Shown: piece after piece, positions 1-8,534 of the stretch
Layout of the letters: each line of letters starts with the position of its first letter
Numbering within the stretch: the stretch's first letter is position 1
Assembly (NCBI RefSeq): GCF_001984175.1
Contig: NZ_MTQP01000065.1
Location: 347,127 to 411,126 of the forward strand
Origin: Saccharothrix sp. ALI-22-I
Lineage (GTDB): Bacteria; Actinomycetota; Actinomycetes; Mycobacteriales; Pseudonocardiaceae
Length of the DNA stretch: 64,000 nt
Reading direction: 5' to 3'
Program-made: the position numbers and the translations under genes
The notes under the pieces: generated by a model
Databases searched by the model: none
What the model saw: only the letters and a program-made list of their open reading frames with translations
Told to the model about the DNA's origin: nothing

Positions 1-1
1 C

Positions 2-91
2 TCAGCTCGCGTGGTCTGGCTGGACGAGGACCGCACACGCTCGACACCGTGCCCGCGCTGCGCGCCGCAGCGGAGCGGGGGTGCCCGATGA
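2..91 (+). CDS. 3' end of an upstream gene (partial), unknown function
   Basis: Frame 2 is open from the window edge to a TGA at 89-91 and reads like a natural C-terminus, with a CPRC pair after VVWLDEDRTRS. The stop overlaps the ATG at 88 as ATGA, the same coupling used by every following gene of this cluster, and that is the main reason to accept the frame. Nothing can be said of function, since only 29 codons are visible. Confidence 0.45.
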   Translation, partial: SARVVWLDEDRTRSTPCPRCAPQRSGGAR

Positions 92-294
92 GCCGCGTGC
101 ACCTCACCTACGCAGAGCCCGCCACCCTGGCGCACCCCGGCGGCTGGACCTCTCCGGCGCACTGCCTGGAGAACCGGGAGGCCGCCGAGCGGCTGCGCGA
201 CGCGACCAACCTGCTGTCCGGACGCAACGCCGCCGCCCGGCGCACCTGGCGCATCGTGGACTGCCCCGGCGGAAACTGCGGGGTACGGCGATGA
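88..294 (+). CDS. Small conserved-looking mobile-element protein, unknown function
   Basis: This is a 68-aa protein beginning MSRVHLTYAEP. The ATG at 88 is preferred over the in-frame GTG at 49 because it overlaps the stop of the upstream reading frame (ATGA), while the 3' end again overlaps the next start (ATGA at 291-294). It ends in a short cysteine-containing stretch (DCPGGNCGVRR). There is no predicted membrane segment and I do not recognise the family. Its place directly ahead of a membrane protein and an FtsK-type translocase suggests an accessory of an actinomycete integrative-element transfer operon; that role is inferred from position only. Confidence 0.6.
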   Translation: MSRVHLTYAEPATLAHPGGWTSPAHCLENREAAERLRDATNLLSGRNAAARRTWRIVDCPGGNCGVRR

Positions 295-1277
295 GCACCT
301 TCATCCCCTTCCCCGAGCCGAGCGACGAGGACGTGCAGCGCGCCGTGGCCGAACTGGAGAAGTACGTCGCCGGGCAAGCCCCGGCCGTACCGGACGTGAT
401 CCCCGTCGATGTTCCGCCGGCCACCAGGCGGGTCCGGGAGCTGCGCGCCGAGGTGGACGAGGCGCACGCGCTGCTGGAGTTGCAGGCCGACGCCGCTCCG
501 CTGTTGCTCGACACCGACCGGGTGCGCCGCAGCCGCAAACGCGCCGCCGAGGCCGCCCGGCTGCACGCGCTGGCCCAGGACTCGGCGGCCCGCGCGTGGC
601 AGGCCGCGCGGGTACGCCTGGTGCTCACCGTCGTGGCCTTGGCGGCGCTGGTCGGTGCGCTGAGCTGGTCGACCACGGGCGTGCACCACACCCTGACCCG
701 GTCGATGACCGAGCGGGGCGCGGCCTGGTGGGGCGCGTGGGCGGTGGAACCGGTGATCTCGGCGGTGCTGCTGGTCATCGTCGGCGCGCGGGCATTCCTG
801 GCAACCCGGGGCCGGGTGTTGCGGCACCGGCACCTGACGGTGGTCGAGTACGGGGCGCTCGCGGTGACGTTGACGTTGAACGTGTGGCCGTACCTGCCGT
901 GGGTGTCGGTGCCGTGGGCGCGGTTCGACGCGATGCAACTCCTCGCGCACGCCATCGGCCCACTGGTCGCGGTCGGCGCGGTCGCGGTGCTGCCGGTGGT
1001 CTGGTCGGCGTTCGCGGACCTGGACCACGGCTTGCCGGTAGGCCCTACTGCTTCCCCTACCGGCCCGGAGTACAGGGAAAACGTCCCCGAGACGGGTGCG
1101 GCACAGCACGGGGCTACCGACGACCGGATGGCCCTACTCGTGGACCGTGCCCGGCGGTTGATCACCGCCGGACGGTTGCCCGCCGACCCGTCCGCCACCC
1201 GGCTGCGGGAGGCGCTGGGGTGCGGCACCGACACCGCCCGCGAGGTCCGCGACGCCCTGCGCGGCGGTGCGGCGTGA
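291..1277 (+). CDS. DUF2637-like membrane protein of the transfer operon
   Basis: The protein has 328 aa. The N-terminal ~95 residues are soluble and probably helical, with acidic and Ala/Arg-rich segments. A membrane region follows at about residues 100-245, with hydrophobic segments around LVLTVVALAALVGALSW, WAVEPVISAVLLVIVGA, LTVVEYGALAVTLTLNVW and LLAHAIGPLVAVGAVAVLPVVW. The C-terminus (about 275-328) is soluble and looks like a small helical DNA-binding or adaptor tail. This layout, immediately upstream of an FtsK-type translocase and overlapping it by GTGA, is typical of DUF2637/SpdB-like proteins of actinomycete plasmids and integrative elements, thought to assist DNA spread between hyphae. 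The start at 291 uses the ATGA overlap; the frame stays open to 81 but codes poorly there. Confidence 0.7.
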   Translation: MSTFIPFPEPSDEDVQRAVAELEKYVAGQAPAVPDVIPVDVPPATRRVRELRAEVDEAHALLELQADAAPLLLDTDRVRRSRKRAAEAARLHALAQDSAARAWQAARVRLVLTVVALAALVGALSWSTTGVHHTLTRSMTERGAAWWGAWAVEPVISAVLLVIVGARAFLATRGRVLRHRHLTVVEYGALAVTLTLNVWPYLPWVSVPWARFDAMQLLAHAIGPLVAVGAVAVLPVVWSAFADLDHGLPVGPTASPTGPEYRENVPETGAAQHGATDDRMALLVDRARRLITAGRLPADPSATRLREALGCGTDTAREVRDALRGGAA

Positions 1278-2711
1278 GCCTGACCGAGCAGAAGGACGAC
1301 GTGGCCAGCGAGCTGATCCCGTTCCCGAACGCCGCCGTGTCCAGCGGGGCGGACGCCGAGGGGACGAGCGTGGTGCAGGCTGCGCCGGTTTTGGACGGTG
1401 AGTTGATCACCGAGGCCGAGTACCAGCGTTCCCGCGCCCGCCGGCTGGCCGAGTCGGCGGTGTCCCGCCTGCCCGCCCAGTGGCAGACCGCCGAGTCCGC
1501 CCGCCAGGCCGGCATGGAGCTGGCGGGTCGGGCGGTGCTGGTGCCGGTGCGGTACCCGGCGGCGGTCGGACGCGGCCTGACGGTGTCGGCCCGCGCGTGG
1601 TGGGTCTGGGTGCGGGTGGCCGACTTCTACGAGGCGTCCAAGGCCGCCGACCGGCTGGCCGACAAGTGGCAGGAGATCGCCGTCGTGCGTCGCCGCCGAG
1701 GCGTGATCTCGGTGGTGGCCGTCGGCGGGATCGGGTTGGGCGGGCTCATCACCGAGCTGACCGCCGGTTCGCTGCCGCTGCTGGTCACCGGTAGCGCAGT
1801 GACGGTGGGTCTGGCGGTCGCCGGGCGGCGCAAGGACGGCGCGGGCGGCCGGAGGACGCAGCTCGGTTCCCGATCGCTGGCGTGGCTGATGAACGGCGAC
1901 CACCTGGTCACCGCCTTCCGCGACGCCAAGCTGATCGGCCGCGACGAATCGCTGATGCTGGTCAAAGCCCCGCGCCACGACGGCGCCGGATGGGCACTCA
2001 CGCTCGACCTGCCACCGTCGCGCAAGGCGTCGGACGTGATCGGCAAGCGGGAGTCGCTGGCCTCGGCATTGGCGGTGGACGAGGTGCGGCTGATCGTGGA
2101 GCGGGTGCGCGGCGACGACGGCCACGCGGGCAGGTTGGCGTTGTGGGTGGGCGACGCCGACCCGTACGCCGCCGAACCGGTCCCCAGCCCGCTGGCGTCG
2201 GCGGCGTCGTGGGACCTGTGGCGGCCGGTGCCGTTCGGCACCACGGCCCGCGGCGCGGCGGTGACCCTGCCGGTGGTGTGGACGTCGCTGCTGATCGGCG
2301 CGATCCCGCGCCAGGGCAAGACGTTCGTCGCTCGCCTGCCGTTGACGGCCGCCGCGCTGGACCCGCACGTGCGGCTGATCATCGCCGATGGCAAGGGACG
2401 CGACGGTGGCCGCGCGCCTGGCCGACGAGGTGACCATCAGCGCGACCGTTCCGGAGCCTGTGGACGCCGAGCTGGTGCACGAGCTGCCCGAGGTGTTGGC
2501 ACTGTTGGCCGACGTGATCGGCGACGACGAACACGGCCTGGTGTCCCGGTCGGAACTCGCCGGGCGCATCGGCTGGGAGGTCAAGGCGTTCGGGGAGGCG
2601 CTGCGCGCCGCCGGCGTGCCCCCGGTGGGCAAGCGGCGGATGCCGGGCCACGACAACCCGGTCAGCGTCGCCGACCTGAACGCGATCCGGACCGCGATCC
2701 ACGGCGGCTGA
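1274..2711 (+). pseudogene. FtsK/SpoIIIE-type transfer ATPase, internally deleted and frameshifted
   Basis: The GTG start at 1274 overlaps the previous stop. The first ~373 codons match the N-terminal half of an actinomycete conjugative FtsK-type translocase: membrane segments around residues 140-185 and a Walker A-type loop GAIPRQGKTF near residue 342, followed by LIIADGKG. At about 2388-2400 the reading frame shifts, and the next frame (to 2711) carries what looks like the family's C-terminal winged-helix region (LADEVTISATVPEP to AIRTAIHGG). The Walker B and central motor segment are absent. Both halves are clearly protein-like, so the simplest reading is one gene with an internal deletion of a few hundred bases that also shifted the frame. 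No dsDNA pump is expected from this locus. An assembly error is a less likely alternative. Confidence 0.75.
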
Positions 2712-2720
2712 GGCCGGAGC

Positions 2721-2746
2721 GGGGTCGGCACGCCAGTGCCGACCCC
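2721..2746. terminator. Perfect 10-bp hairpin after the transfer operon
   Basis: GGGGTCGGCA and TGCCGACCCC form a perfect 10-bp stem with a 6-nt loop, 9 nt past the stop of the broken FtsK gene. There is no T-run, as is usual for actinomycete terminators. From 2747 to 3041 I see no convincing gene. Two short open stretches exist, a 40-codon frame ending at 2858 and a 35-codon ATG frame at 2918-3025, but neither has context or a recognisable family. Confidence 0.6.
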
Positions 2747-3041
2747 ACACGGCTGTTCCGACCCCCAGCGACGCTATGAGACGGCGCTGATCTGCACGAA
2801 CACGCCGCGTTCCGACCCGATGGGTCACCGCGACTTCCCCTTCTACAAGCCCGCATAGGCCGCTCGGGGCATTGTTCCGACCACCTCGGCACACCGCCGA
2901 GGTCAGCAACGCCCACGATGACCACCTCGCGCGACTTCCGGGCCGGCCGCTGGCTGATGCTCGGCACCGCCGCGGCCTTGATCGGTGCTACAGACTTGGC
3001 GCTCTCCCCTCAAGTGAGCACCTAGTGCTATAGCGTCAAGG

Positions 3042-4442
3042 TCAAATCGGCATCCGGAAGATGGCGTGTTGAGTCCGACCAGTAACCGACTCGTAGAAGA
3101 CCGCACCCTCGCCGATTACCGGCCCTCGCCCCACAGGGAAACCTACGTTCCCAGACCCCATGATCCGCTCTCCACGGACTACATCATCAAGTACGGCCCA
3201 GTAACTTTCACCCTCTTTGAGAAGGTAAGCAACGAGGCTCCCCTTGAGGTGTGCGAAAGATCCGTTGGGAACTGAGTAAAGCTCTTCGCCTGACTCAATT
3301 GAGATGATGTGGATTCCTTCAACATCACCGCGACCGTCATATGCGACCCTACCGTCGGATACTGAGGGATGAACAGCTCCGCGGGCGAGAACAGTGGGCT
3401 CCTCATCGAGCGCGTTAAGCGGCTTACGCATAAGCACATGTTCAGGCTCAACAAATTCTGACCACACGGCATACTGAGAGCTCAAGCAAGCGCTACTACT
3501 ACTGGCGCTTTCGGTAACCTGAGTCCACTTCTTGGCCGAGAGATTGTAGAGCCATACGCCGCCCCCTAGGCCGCCTTCGATAGACAAGCCCTGCGCTGCG
3601 ATCCACTCCTCGTTGACGTCAGTAGGTCCACCGGTCTCGCTGAGGACTTCTCGACTGTCCTTCTCTAGGTCGTAGTAAACAACCCCGCCCGACTGTCGGT
3701 AGGCAACAACCGCCCGACCGTTCGTGTGAGGCATGTACTCGAATTCGTCGTTCGGCGTGAGCTGTCGAATTTCACCGCTAGGCAGGCGAGCGTGCACGGC
3801 CAGGGCGTTGCTTCCAGGTACCCCTTGCGCCCAGACCACTACCCCCGCATCTGTGTCTACATCTCTTTGCAGTACGTCGGCTGGCGCTAGTAGATCGGTG
3901 GACGGTACAACATAAACCCGGCCCGACGGCACCCTCACCAAGGGTGGTAGCTTCTCATTGAGATTGTCCGTAAGCAACTCTTCGACAAAAAGGATGGCGC
4001 CCTCGTAAAGATCTCGTGATGTAGCCGCGTCAGTCTGCTGCGCGAAGTGTTGCAAGCTGTTGCGTCGCTCATGCAGGATTTCTACCGTTGACCCGTTTTT
4101 GTACGGTCCGGCATCCTTCAAGGCTTCAAGAAGAGTCATTGACTTGGTGCCTTTCATGATGGTCCTGCCATTATTGAGAACCGCAGCCTTCAGCAGCATC
4201 TCAATACCGAAGTCGAGCGATAGCACGACCTGCACGACGTCAGCCTCGGAGCTTTTGTCGTAATGATGACTGGCATGTTCTAGCGAGATCATTCCGGTCC
4301 TAAAGAATGCGCGTGCGGCGGGCTTCATGTCGGCATTGTACGGCAACAATTCAAGTTGCCATACATGACTTATATATATAGCAGGGTCGCGTCCACGGGC
4401 GCAGACAAGGGCTTCAGTCGGCCCGAGGATCAACCGTCGCAC
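3042..4442 (-). CDS. HEPN-domain protein with C-terminal beta-propeller-like region
   Basis: The protein has 466 aa if it starts at GTG 4442, which has a GAGGAG about 12 nt upstream. ATG 4328 (MKPAARAFF) is a plausible alternative. Residues ~37-160 form a helical HEPN-like domain ending in ERRNSLQH. R127 to H132 fits the Rx4-6H motif of HEPN ribonucleases, with N128 following the arginine as in many active members. Residues ~185-466 contain repeated beta-type blocks (GVVVWAQG, GGVVYYDLE, GVWLYNLS, YAVWSEF, GRVAYDG, GSLVAYLL) resembling TolB/PD40 propeller blades. GC is low and codon use is unlike the neighbours. It diverges from a Shedu-type gene. I infer an RNA-cleaving defence effector with a sensing propeller; function is untested and the family is not one I can name. 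Confidence 0.65.
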   Translation of the reverse strand: MRRLILGPTEALVCARGRDPAIYISHVWQLELLPYNADMKPAARAFFRTGMISLEHASHHYDKSSEADVVQVVLSLDFGIEMLLKAAVLNNGRTIMKGTKSMTLLEALKDAGPYKNGSTVEILHERRNSLQHFAQQTDAATSRDLYEGAILFVEELLTDNLNEKLPPLVRVPSGRVYVVPSTDLLAPADVLQRDVDTDAGVVVWAQGVPGSNALAVHARLPSGEIRQLTPNDEFEYMPHTNGRAVVAYRQSGGVVYYDLEKDSREVLSETGGPTDVNEEWIAAQGLSIEGGLGGGVWLYNLSAKKWTQVTESASSSSACLSSQYAVWSEFVEPEHVLMRKPLNALDEEPTVLARGAVHPSVSDGRVAYDGRGDVEGIHIISIESGEELYSVPNGSFAHLKGSLVAYLLKEGESYWAVLDDVVRGERIMGSGNVGFPVGRGPVIGEGAVFYESVTGRTQHAIFRMPI

Positions 4443-4593
4443 GCAGGTAACTCGCTCCTCGCCCTGGATTCACCCATTCGGGTGAGATCAGTGATGGCGA
4501 TCTTGAAGCAGTAACGAAAGTAGTCCGTTCAACGAAAAGATCGCACAATAAGGTGACGTTAAGTTATAACTGCTTGTCAAAGGACACACTGCC
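4443..4593. promoter_or_regulatory. Shared divergent promoter region of the two defence-like genes
   Basis: This 151-bp gap separates the HEPN/propeller gene (leftward) from the Shedu gene (rightward). It contains a short inverted repeat, CACCC-4 nt-GGGTG, near 4471-4484 and AT-rich stretches (CACAATAAGG, GTTATAAC at 4563-4570). No convincing paired -35/-10 boxes were found, so the exact promoters are not assigned. An additional TATATATATA run lies inside the 5' part of the HEPN reading frame at about 4371-4380. Confidence 0.4.
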
Positions 4594-5802
4594 ATGACAC
4601 GATTCTCCGCCGTCTACAAGCTGAATGATACCGAGTTTCCTGTCTCTGACGGAGACTTCAGCAGTCTTGAGATCCGTCGCAGTGAAAACGATGACAAGTT
4701 CTACTACTTCTTCGACACGAGGGTCAACCGTCTAATTACCGACTTCGTCCTTGACGACCGGCCACGGGTAGCGACCCTGTGCCAGGTAAATCTTATTAAG
4801 AAGGACGGCAAGTACTCCCCTCGGCTGCGCTTCTGGAAGAAGGATAAGTCGAACCCTCAGAGGAAGCCGCTCGAACACTCGGTGCCTGAAGACGAAGTCA
4901 CAAAGATAATCAAAGCAACGGTTGACACGAGCGACGGCCACCAGAACATGTGGAAGCTGATTCACTTCCTGCAAAGCTTCGCCGAGGTGGACATCCCTGA
5001 CGACAACTTTCGGGTAGTAACGGAAGGCGGCGCACAGCTCGCCGGACTGCTTGAATCCAGCGACAAGCAGACGGTGCTCGAAGCAGTTCGTATCGCGCTG
5101 GGTGGAGAGCTGACCGAAGAGGACTTACTACTCATCAGCAACCGCAAGGCCCAGCTTGCCGTGTTCGAGAAGCTACTGAACGATCCTGCGTTTTTTGAGG
5201 AGGAGCGTGCACGCAGGGGGAAGAAAGGGCCAGAAGCTGTCTGGCAAGACTTCTTCGAGGAGAACACCTGGATATTTGGCTATGGCCTTAAGCTGGTTGC
5301 ATGTACGCCGCTTGACCCCGAAAAGTTGGAACGCGCCACATCTGGAGCGAATATATTTACGGGCGCGGGTAAGCGGGCCGACGCAGTCATGCGCTCTAAG
5401 GGGTACATCGGCAGTCTGCTGTTCTGTGAGATCAAGACTCACCTTAAGTCGCTACTGGAGAAGGTACCATACCGCCCGCCGGATGTGTATCAAGTTTCAT
5501 CCGAGGTCAGCGGTGGGGTATCACAGGTCCAGAAGACCGCCAGTAAGGCGCTACTGGGTATCTCGCAGGTGTTGCACGATCTCTACGAAGACGACGGCAC
5601 GCCAATGGGCATCCAGTTCTCTGCGATCCGCCCCCGACAAGTCCTTGTTATTGGAAGCCTTGACGAGTTCAAGACTGGCGGCGGAGTGAACCCTGAGAAG
5701 CTGTCCTCATTCGATCTTTTCAGACATTCCGTCCAGGACGTTGAGATCATCACCTTCGATGAGCTTTACGAGCGAGCCAGCTTTATCGTCCAGGACACGT
5801 AG
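4594..5802 (+). CDS. Shedu (SduA/DUF4263)-type anti-phage nuclease
   Basis: The protein has 402 aa. Residues ~1-200 form a variable N-terminal region. From ~212 the Shedu core starts with EAVWQDFFEENTWIFGYGL, a hallmark of DUF4263. The PD-(D/E)xK nuclease signature follows: D263 in KRADAVM, then E279 and K281 in LLFCEIKTH, with a downstream glutamine in SQVQKTASKALLG. All expected catalytic acids and the lysine are present, so the enzyme looks intact. Shedu proteins are known single-gene phage-defence nucleases that oligomerise and cut DNA upon infection. The ATG at 4594 has AAAGGA about 10 nt upstream. Low GC and rare codons mark recent transfer. The divergent HEPN gene may act with it or simply share the island. 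Confidence 0.85.
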   Translation: MTRFSAVYKLNDTEFPVSDGDFSSLEIRRSENDDKFYYFFDTRVNRLITDFVLDDRPRVATLCQVNLIKKDGKYSPRLRFWKKDKSNPQRKPLEHSVPEDEVTKIIKATVDTSDGHQNMWKLIHFLQSFAEVDIPDDNFRVVTEGGAQLAGLLESSDKQTVLEAVRIALGGELTEEDLLLISNRKAQLAVFEKLLNDPAFFEEERARRGKKGPEAVWQDFFEENTWIFGYGLKLVACTPLDPEKLERATSGANIFTGAGKRADAVMRSKGYIGSLLFCEIKTHLKSLLEKVPYRPPDVYQVSSEVSGGVSQVQKTASKALLGISQVLHDLYEDDGTPMGIQFSAIRPRQVLVIGSLDEFKTGGGVNPEKLSSFDLFRHSVQDVEIITFDELYERASFIVQDT

Positions 5803-6323
5803 GACTGTCATTCGGCCGCTCCAACGAGGAAGGCCTCGCTCGGACGATACCGAGCGGGGCGATGCTGGCCGATCTGACGATCAGTCGCGGCTTATGGGGT
5901 GTCCCCAGCGGTTACGGGTGAGCCTCTTGGTTGCTCCGCCCGCTTCATCCAGGCCATGAACGGGTTCGAAAGAAGTTCCCGGATGTGCTCGTAGCGCGAA
6001 CGCCTAGGTCACCTCGACCTGGGCCTCTCGTCGTGTCCGGGCCGGGGTGGCCATCCACCACAATCGTGTCCATGACGGGAACGGTCTACGTGCGGTTCCA
6101 GGGGACGGTTCGGCATGAGCGCGGCTTTTCCCGGGCGCATTCTGGCTGTTCAACGGGCCGGCCCGGGACGGGCGGCTGACCGCCGAGCAGGAGCGGTTCC
6201 GCTAGCGTCGCGTTAACGCAGGTGATCAGGCCACGGTCTTGGTCTCCACCAAGATCTTGTCGATCTCGGTTATGGAGAGGATTCGGCGATCGCTGCCAGC
6301 GGTTCGCACTGGCTATTCAACGT
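5803..6323. other. No gene called; degenerate coding-like fragments
   Basis: These 520 bases between two genes hold no full reading frame with a start and ribosome site. Two short stretches look protein-like. One is on the minus strand at about 5895-6005 (containing EHIRELLSNPFMAWMKR). The other is on the plus strand ending at 6205 (containing FWLFNGPARDGRLTAEQ). Both lack starts and are cut by stops upstream, so they are most likely remnants of genes lost during element rearrangement. Confidence 0.4.
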
Positions 6324-7244
6324 TCAACTGCTGAGCCACTCAAGGAAGTCGGCTTCCCCGATCATCTCGATCTTGTGGCCACGGTCCAGCAGTGCCTGAG
6401 CTTTGCGGTGTTTGCTGCTGACGCTCATCCCCACGGCGAATCGAGACGGGTGCGCCATGCCCACCACAAGCACGTCGGTCTTCTTGGTGACTCCGGGTAT
6501 CGCCTGTCCTCCGACGTCGGCGAGTCGCTGATGGGCCTCCGCGCGCGTCATCGTCGTCAGCGTTCCGGTGAAGCACACGTTCAGGCCATACAGCATCGAG
6601 TCGGGGCCGGCGTCGGGGTTGGCGGTAGGGATCTCCCGTCGCGTGGACGATTCGAGTCGTCGGGCGCCGGTCCAGGAGTCGCTGGTCTGCTGTCCGTAGC
6701 GGACCCGCAGGCCGTCCAGCAGATCGTCGATGGTGTCCGCCTGGTGAAGCCGCATGGCCGCAAGCATGACGTGGGCTGCGGCGTCCGCGTCAGCCTGCGC
6801 GTCGTGGTGCTCGCCCATCACAATGCCCGCGGCATCGGCGACAAAGGGCAGGCGATAGGTCAGCAATTGCCAAGTCAGGCGGGATACGACCAGGGTGCAG
6901 GCGTAGCGCAGCTCAGGCCACGGTACGGAGCTCGCCGTGCAGGCGTCGCGGATCACGCCCATGTCGAAGGCGGCGTTGTGGGCGACCAGCGTGCGGTCGC
7001 CAGCGAAGTCCATGATCTGTGTGAGTGCCTGCGGCCACTGCGGGGCGCGGTGAACCATCTCGGCGGTGATGCCGTGCAGGGACGTGTTGTACGGGTGGAA
7101 GCCACCTTCGCCCGGCGGCTGGATGTAGGTGGATAACCGGTCGGTGACCGCCCCGTCCTTCACCAGGGTCATGCCGACTGCGCAGGCGCTTCCTCGTGAC
7201 CAGTTGGCGGTCTCGAAGTCGACTGCGACCCATTCTCTGCTCAT
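6324..7244 (-). CDS. DnaQ-like DEDDh 3'-5' exonuclease with C-terminal BRCT domain
   Basis: The protein has 306 aa. The start at ATG 7244 is set by a GAGGAG site 3-8 nt upstream; the frame stays open beyond it but codes poorly. Residues ~4-165 are a DEDD exonuclease: D9 and E11 in VAVDFETA (motif I), HNAAFD (motif II) and HDAQADADAA (motif III with the DEDDh histidine). Residues ~215-306 are a BRCT domain (LNVCFTGTLTTMTRAEAHQRLADVGG, then TDVLVVG), as in ligase or polymerase epsilon-like proteins. Proteins of this build are annotated as polymerase III epsilon-like and probably act in DNA repair or element maintenance. It is a separate unit on the minus strand, with no partner overlapping it. 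Family assignment is firm; the biological role is inferred. Confidence 0.85.
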   Translation of the reverse strand: MSREWVAVDFETANWSRGSACAVGMTLVKDGAVTDRLSTYIQPPGEGGFHPYNTSLHGITAEMVHRAPQWPQALTQIMDFAGDRTLVAHNAAFDMGVIRDACTASSVPWPELRYACTLVVSRLTWQLLTYRLPFVADAAGIVMGEHHDAQADADAAAHVMLAAMRLHQADTIDDLLDGLRVRYGQQTSDSWTGARRLESSTRREIPTANPDAGPDSMLYGLNVCFTGTLTTMTRAEAHQRLADVGGQAIPGVTKKTDVLVVGMAHPSRFAVGMSVSSKHRKAQALLDRGHKIEMIGEADFLEWLSS

Positions 7245-7576
7245 GATCTCCTCATCTGCGGCCGGAGCGTCCACGACTCGGTCCCGGAGCACATACGCGT
7301 GGATGCTCTGGCGCGGTGGGCGGTCAACAGCCCATCGGGACACGTCGGTCGAGGGTTACGTCTGAGGATTCGATCGCAGGGAACCGTCGAGATGTCGCGT
7401 CCTTGCTCGGCTCGGGCCGGCCCAACCTTCACCACGACATCGGCGCGACTATGGACGCGCCCGGGTCCTGCTGGTGCTGCGGTGAAACGAACGGCGCGCC
7501 ACGGCGATGGACACGTCATGGGCGAAGGTCATCCGCGTGGGCGGTGTCTTGAACACGTCCACGCGTAGGAGAGATG

Positions 7577-8281
7577 ATGACCACCGAACCGCTGGAGCAC
7601 AGCTCACTCGGCTTGCTGCCCACCCGAGCCGGCGATGACCGAACCATGATCGGACACGTGATCGTCTGCCGAGCTGGATCCGGTCAAGACGACGCCGTCG
7701 CGATCTGGCATCTCGACACCGAGGGCGTGAGGACCGGGGCATGGGTGAAGCCCGCCACAATGGCCTTGACCGAAGCCGAGACCGCTCGAAGCCTGCTCAC
7801 GTTATGCAAGCAGAAGGCACTCCTGGCCTGGGACCCCGCCGAAGCGGCCAACACGCTACGGGCGCTGGAAGAGGTAGCGGGTGTTCCCCGCACTGACTGG
7901 AGCGCCTGCGCAGTCGCCCTCCCCGGTCTACTGGCAGAAGTCGCCGACATCCGGTCCGCGTACACCAAACGCGTCGCCGAGGAGAAGGCGACCAAGAAGA
8001 ACATCGTCGACCTGGAGTGGGCGATCGACCTGCCAGACCCACTGCCGGCCACGGTCGAGCACTTCGAGCGCCTCACGGGACTCGGAGAACTCATCGCTCC
8101 CACGGTGGCAGCGACCGAAGCGCTTCGCATCGCCCGATTGGGCGGATGGGTAGTGCAGCGCTGGAGGGAAACCGCCGTCGCACTGGGCCGCGTCTACCTC
8201 CGCGCCACCTTCGGACAACCCACCGTGCTAGCACCCAAATGGGAGGCGCGCCTGGCTGACGCCTACGTCAGCCAGCGATGA
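7577..8281 (+). CDS. Hypothetical protein, possibly DUF6218-like
   Basis: This is a 234-aa soluble protein with no signal peptide or membrane segment. Two ATGs stand in tandem (7574, 7577); the second gives better spacing from the GGAG at 7568-7571. The N-terminal half alternates strands and helices (HVIVCRAGSG, AIWHLDTEGVRTGAW) and reads like a divergent RNase H/exonuclease-type fold of the kind seen in some DnaQ relatives, but the acidic residues of an active enzyme are not evident. The C-terminal half is helical (LIAPTVAATEALRIARLGGW). It follows the exonuclease/BRCT gene divergently. I believe it resembles actinobacterial DUF6218 proteins, from memory only; function unknown. Confidence 0.6.
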   Translation: MTTEPLEHSSLGLLPTRAGDDRTMIGHVIVCRAGSGQDDAVAIWHLDTEGVRTGAWVKPATMALTEAETARSLLTLCKQKALLAWDPAEAANTLRALEEVAGVPRTDWSACAVALPGLLAEVADIRSAYTKRVAEEKATKKNIVDLEWAIDLPDPLPATVEHFERLTGLGELIAPTVAATEALRIARLGGWVVQRWRETAVALGRVYLRATFGQPTVLAPKWEARLADAYVSQR

Positions 8282-8534
8282 GTCCCGGTCCAGGCGGCTC
8301 TGTCTTCGTCGAACCGTAGCCGCAGCCTGGCCGCTGCCCAGGAGCACAAGCGCTTGATCGCCAGCACCCTTCCAGGGTACGGGCATCACACGACTTTGCC
8401 GAGGCCCTGCCCAATCCATGCCATCACTTTCTGAGCGCCCTCTCAAGTATCGCCGTTGATCAACGGGCAGTAGCGATCTCGACACTGCTCGCGAGTTTTT
8501 CGACCAACTGTCCTGTGTGGTCTAACGTGGTCTC

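Noticed and set aside
104..2731. An 875-codon open frame on the minus strand opposite the transfer genes
   Set aside because: It is opposite well-formed genes, is His/Arg/Gln-rich and matches no family; long shadow frames are normal in DNA this GC-rich.
2736..2858. A 40-codon GTG frame (MPTPHGCSDPQRRYETALICT) after the broken FtsK gene
   Set aside because: Its GTG overlaps the terminator hairpin, it has no ribosome site and no recognisable family, so it was not called.
2918..3025. A 35-codon ATG frame with a hydrophobic middle
   Set aside because: Too short, no ribosome site and no context; may be a remnant of a membrane peptide.
4371..4380. TATATATATA as a -10 box of the HEPN gene
   Set aside because: It lies inside the open frame and has no -35 box at proper spacing; left as a note on the alternative start at 4328.
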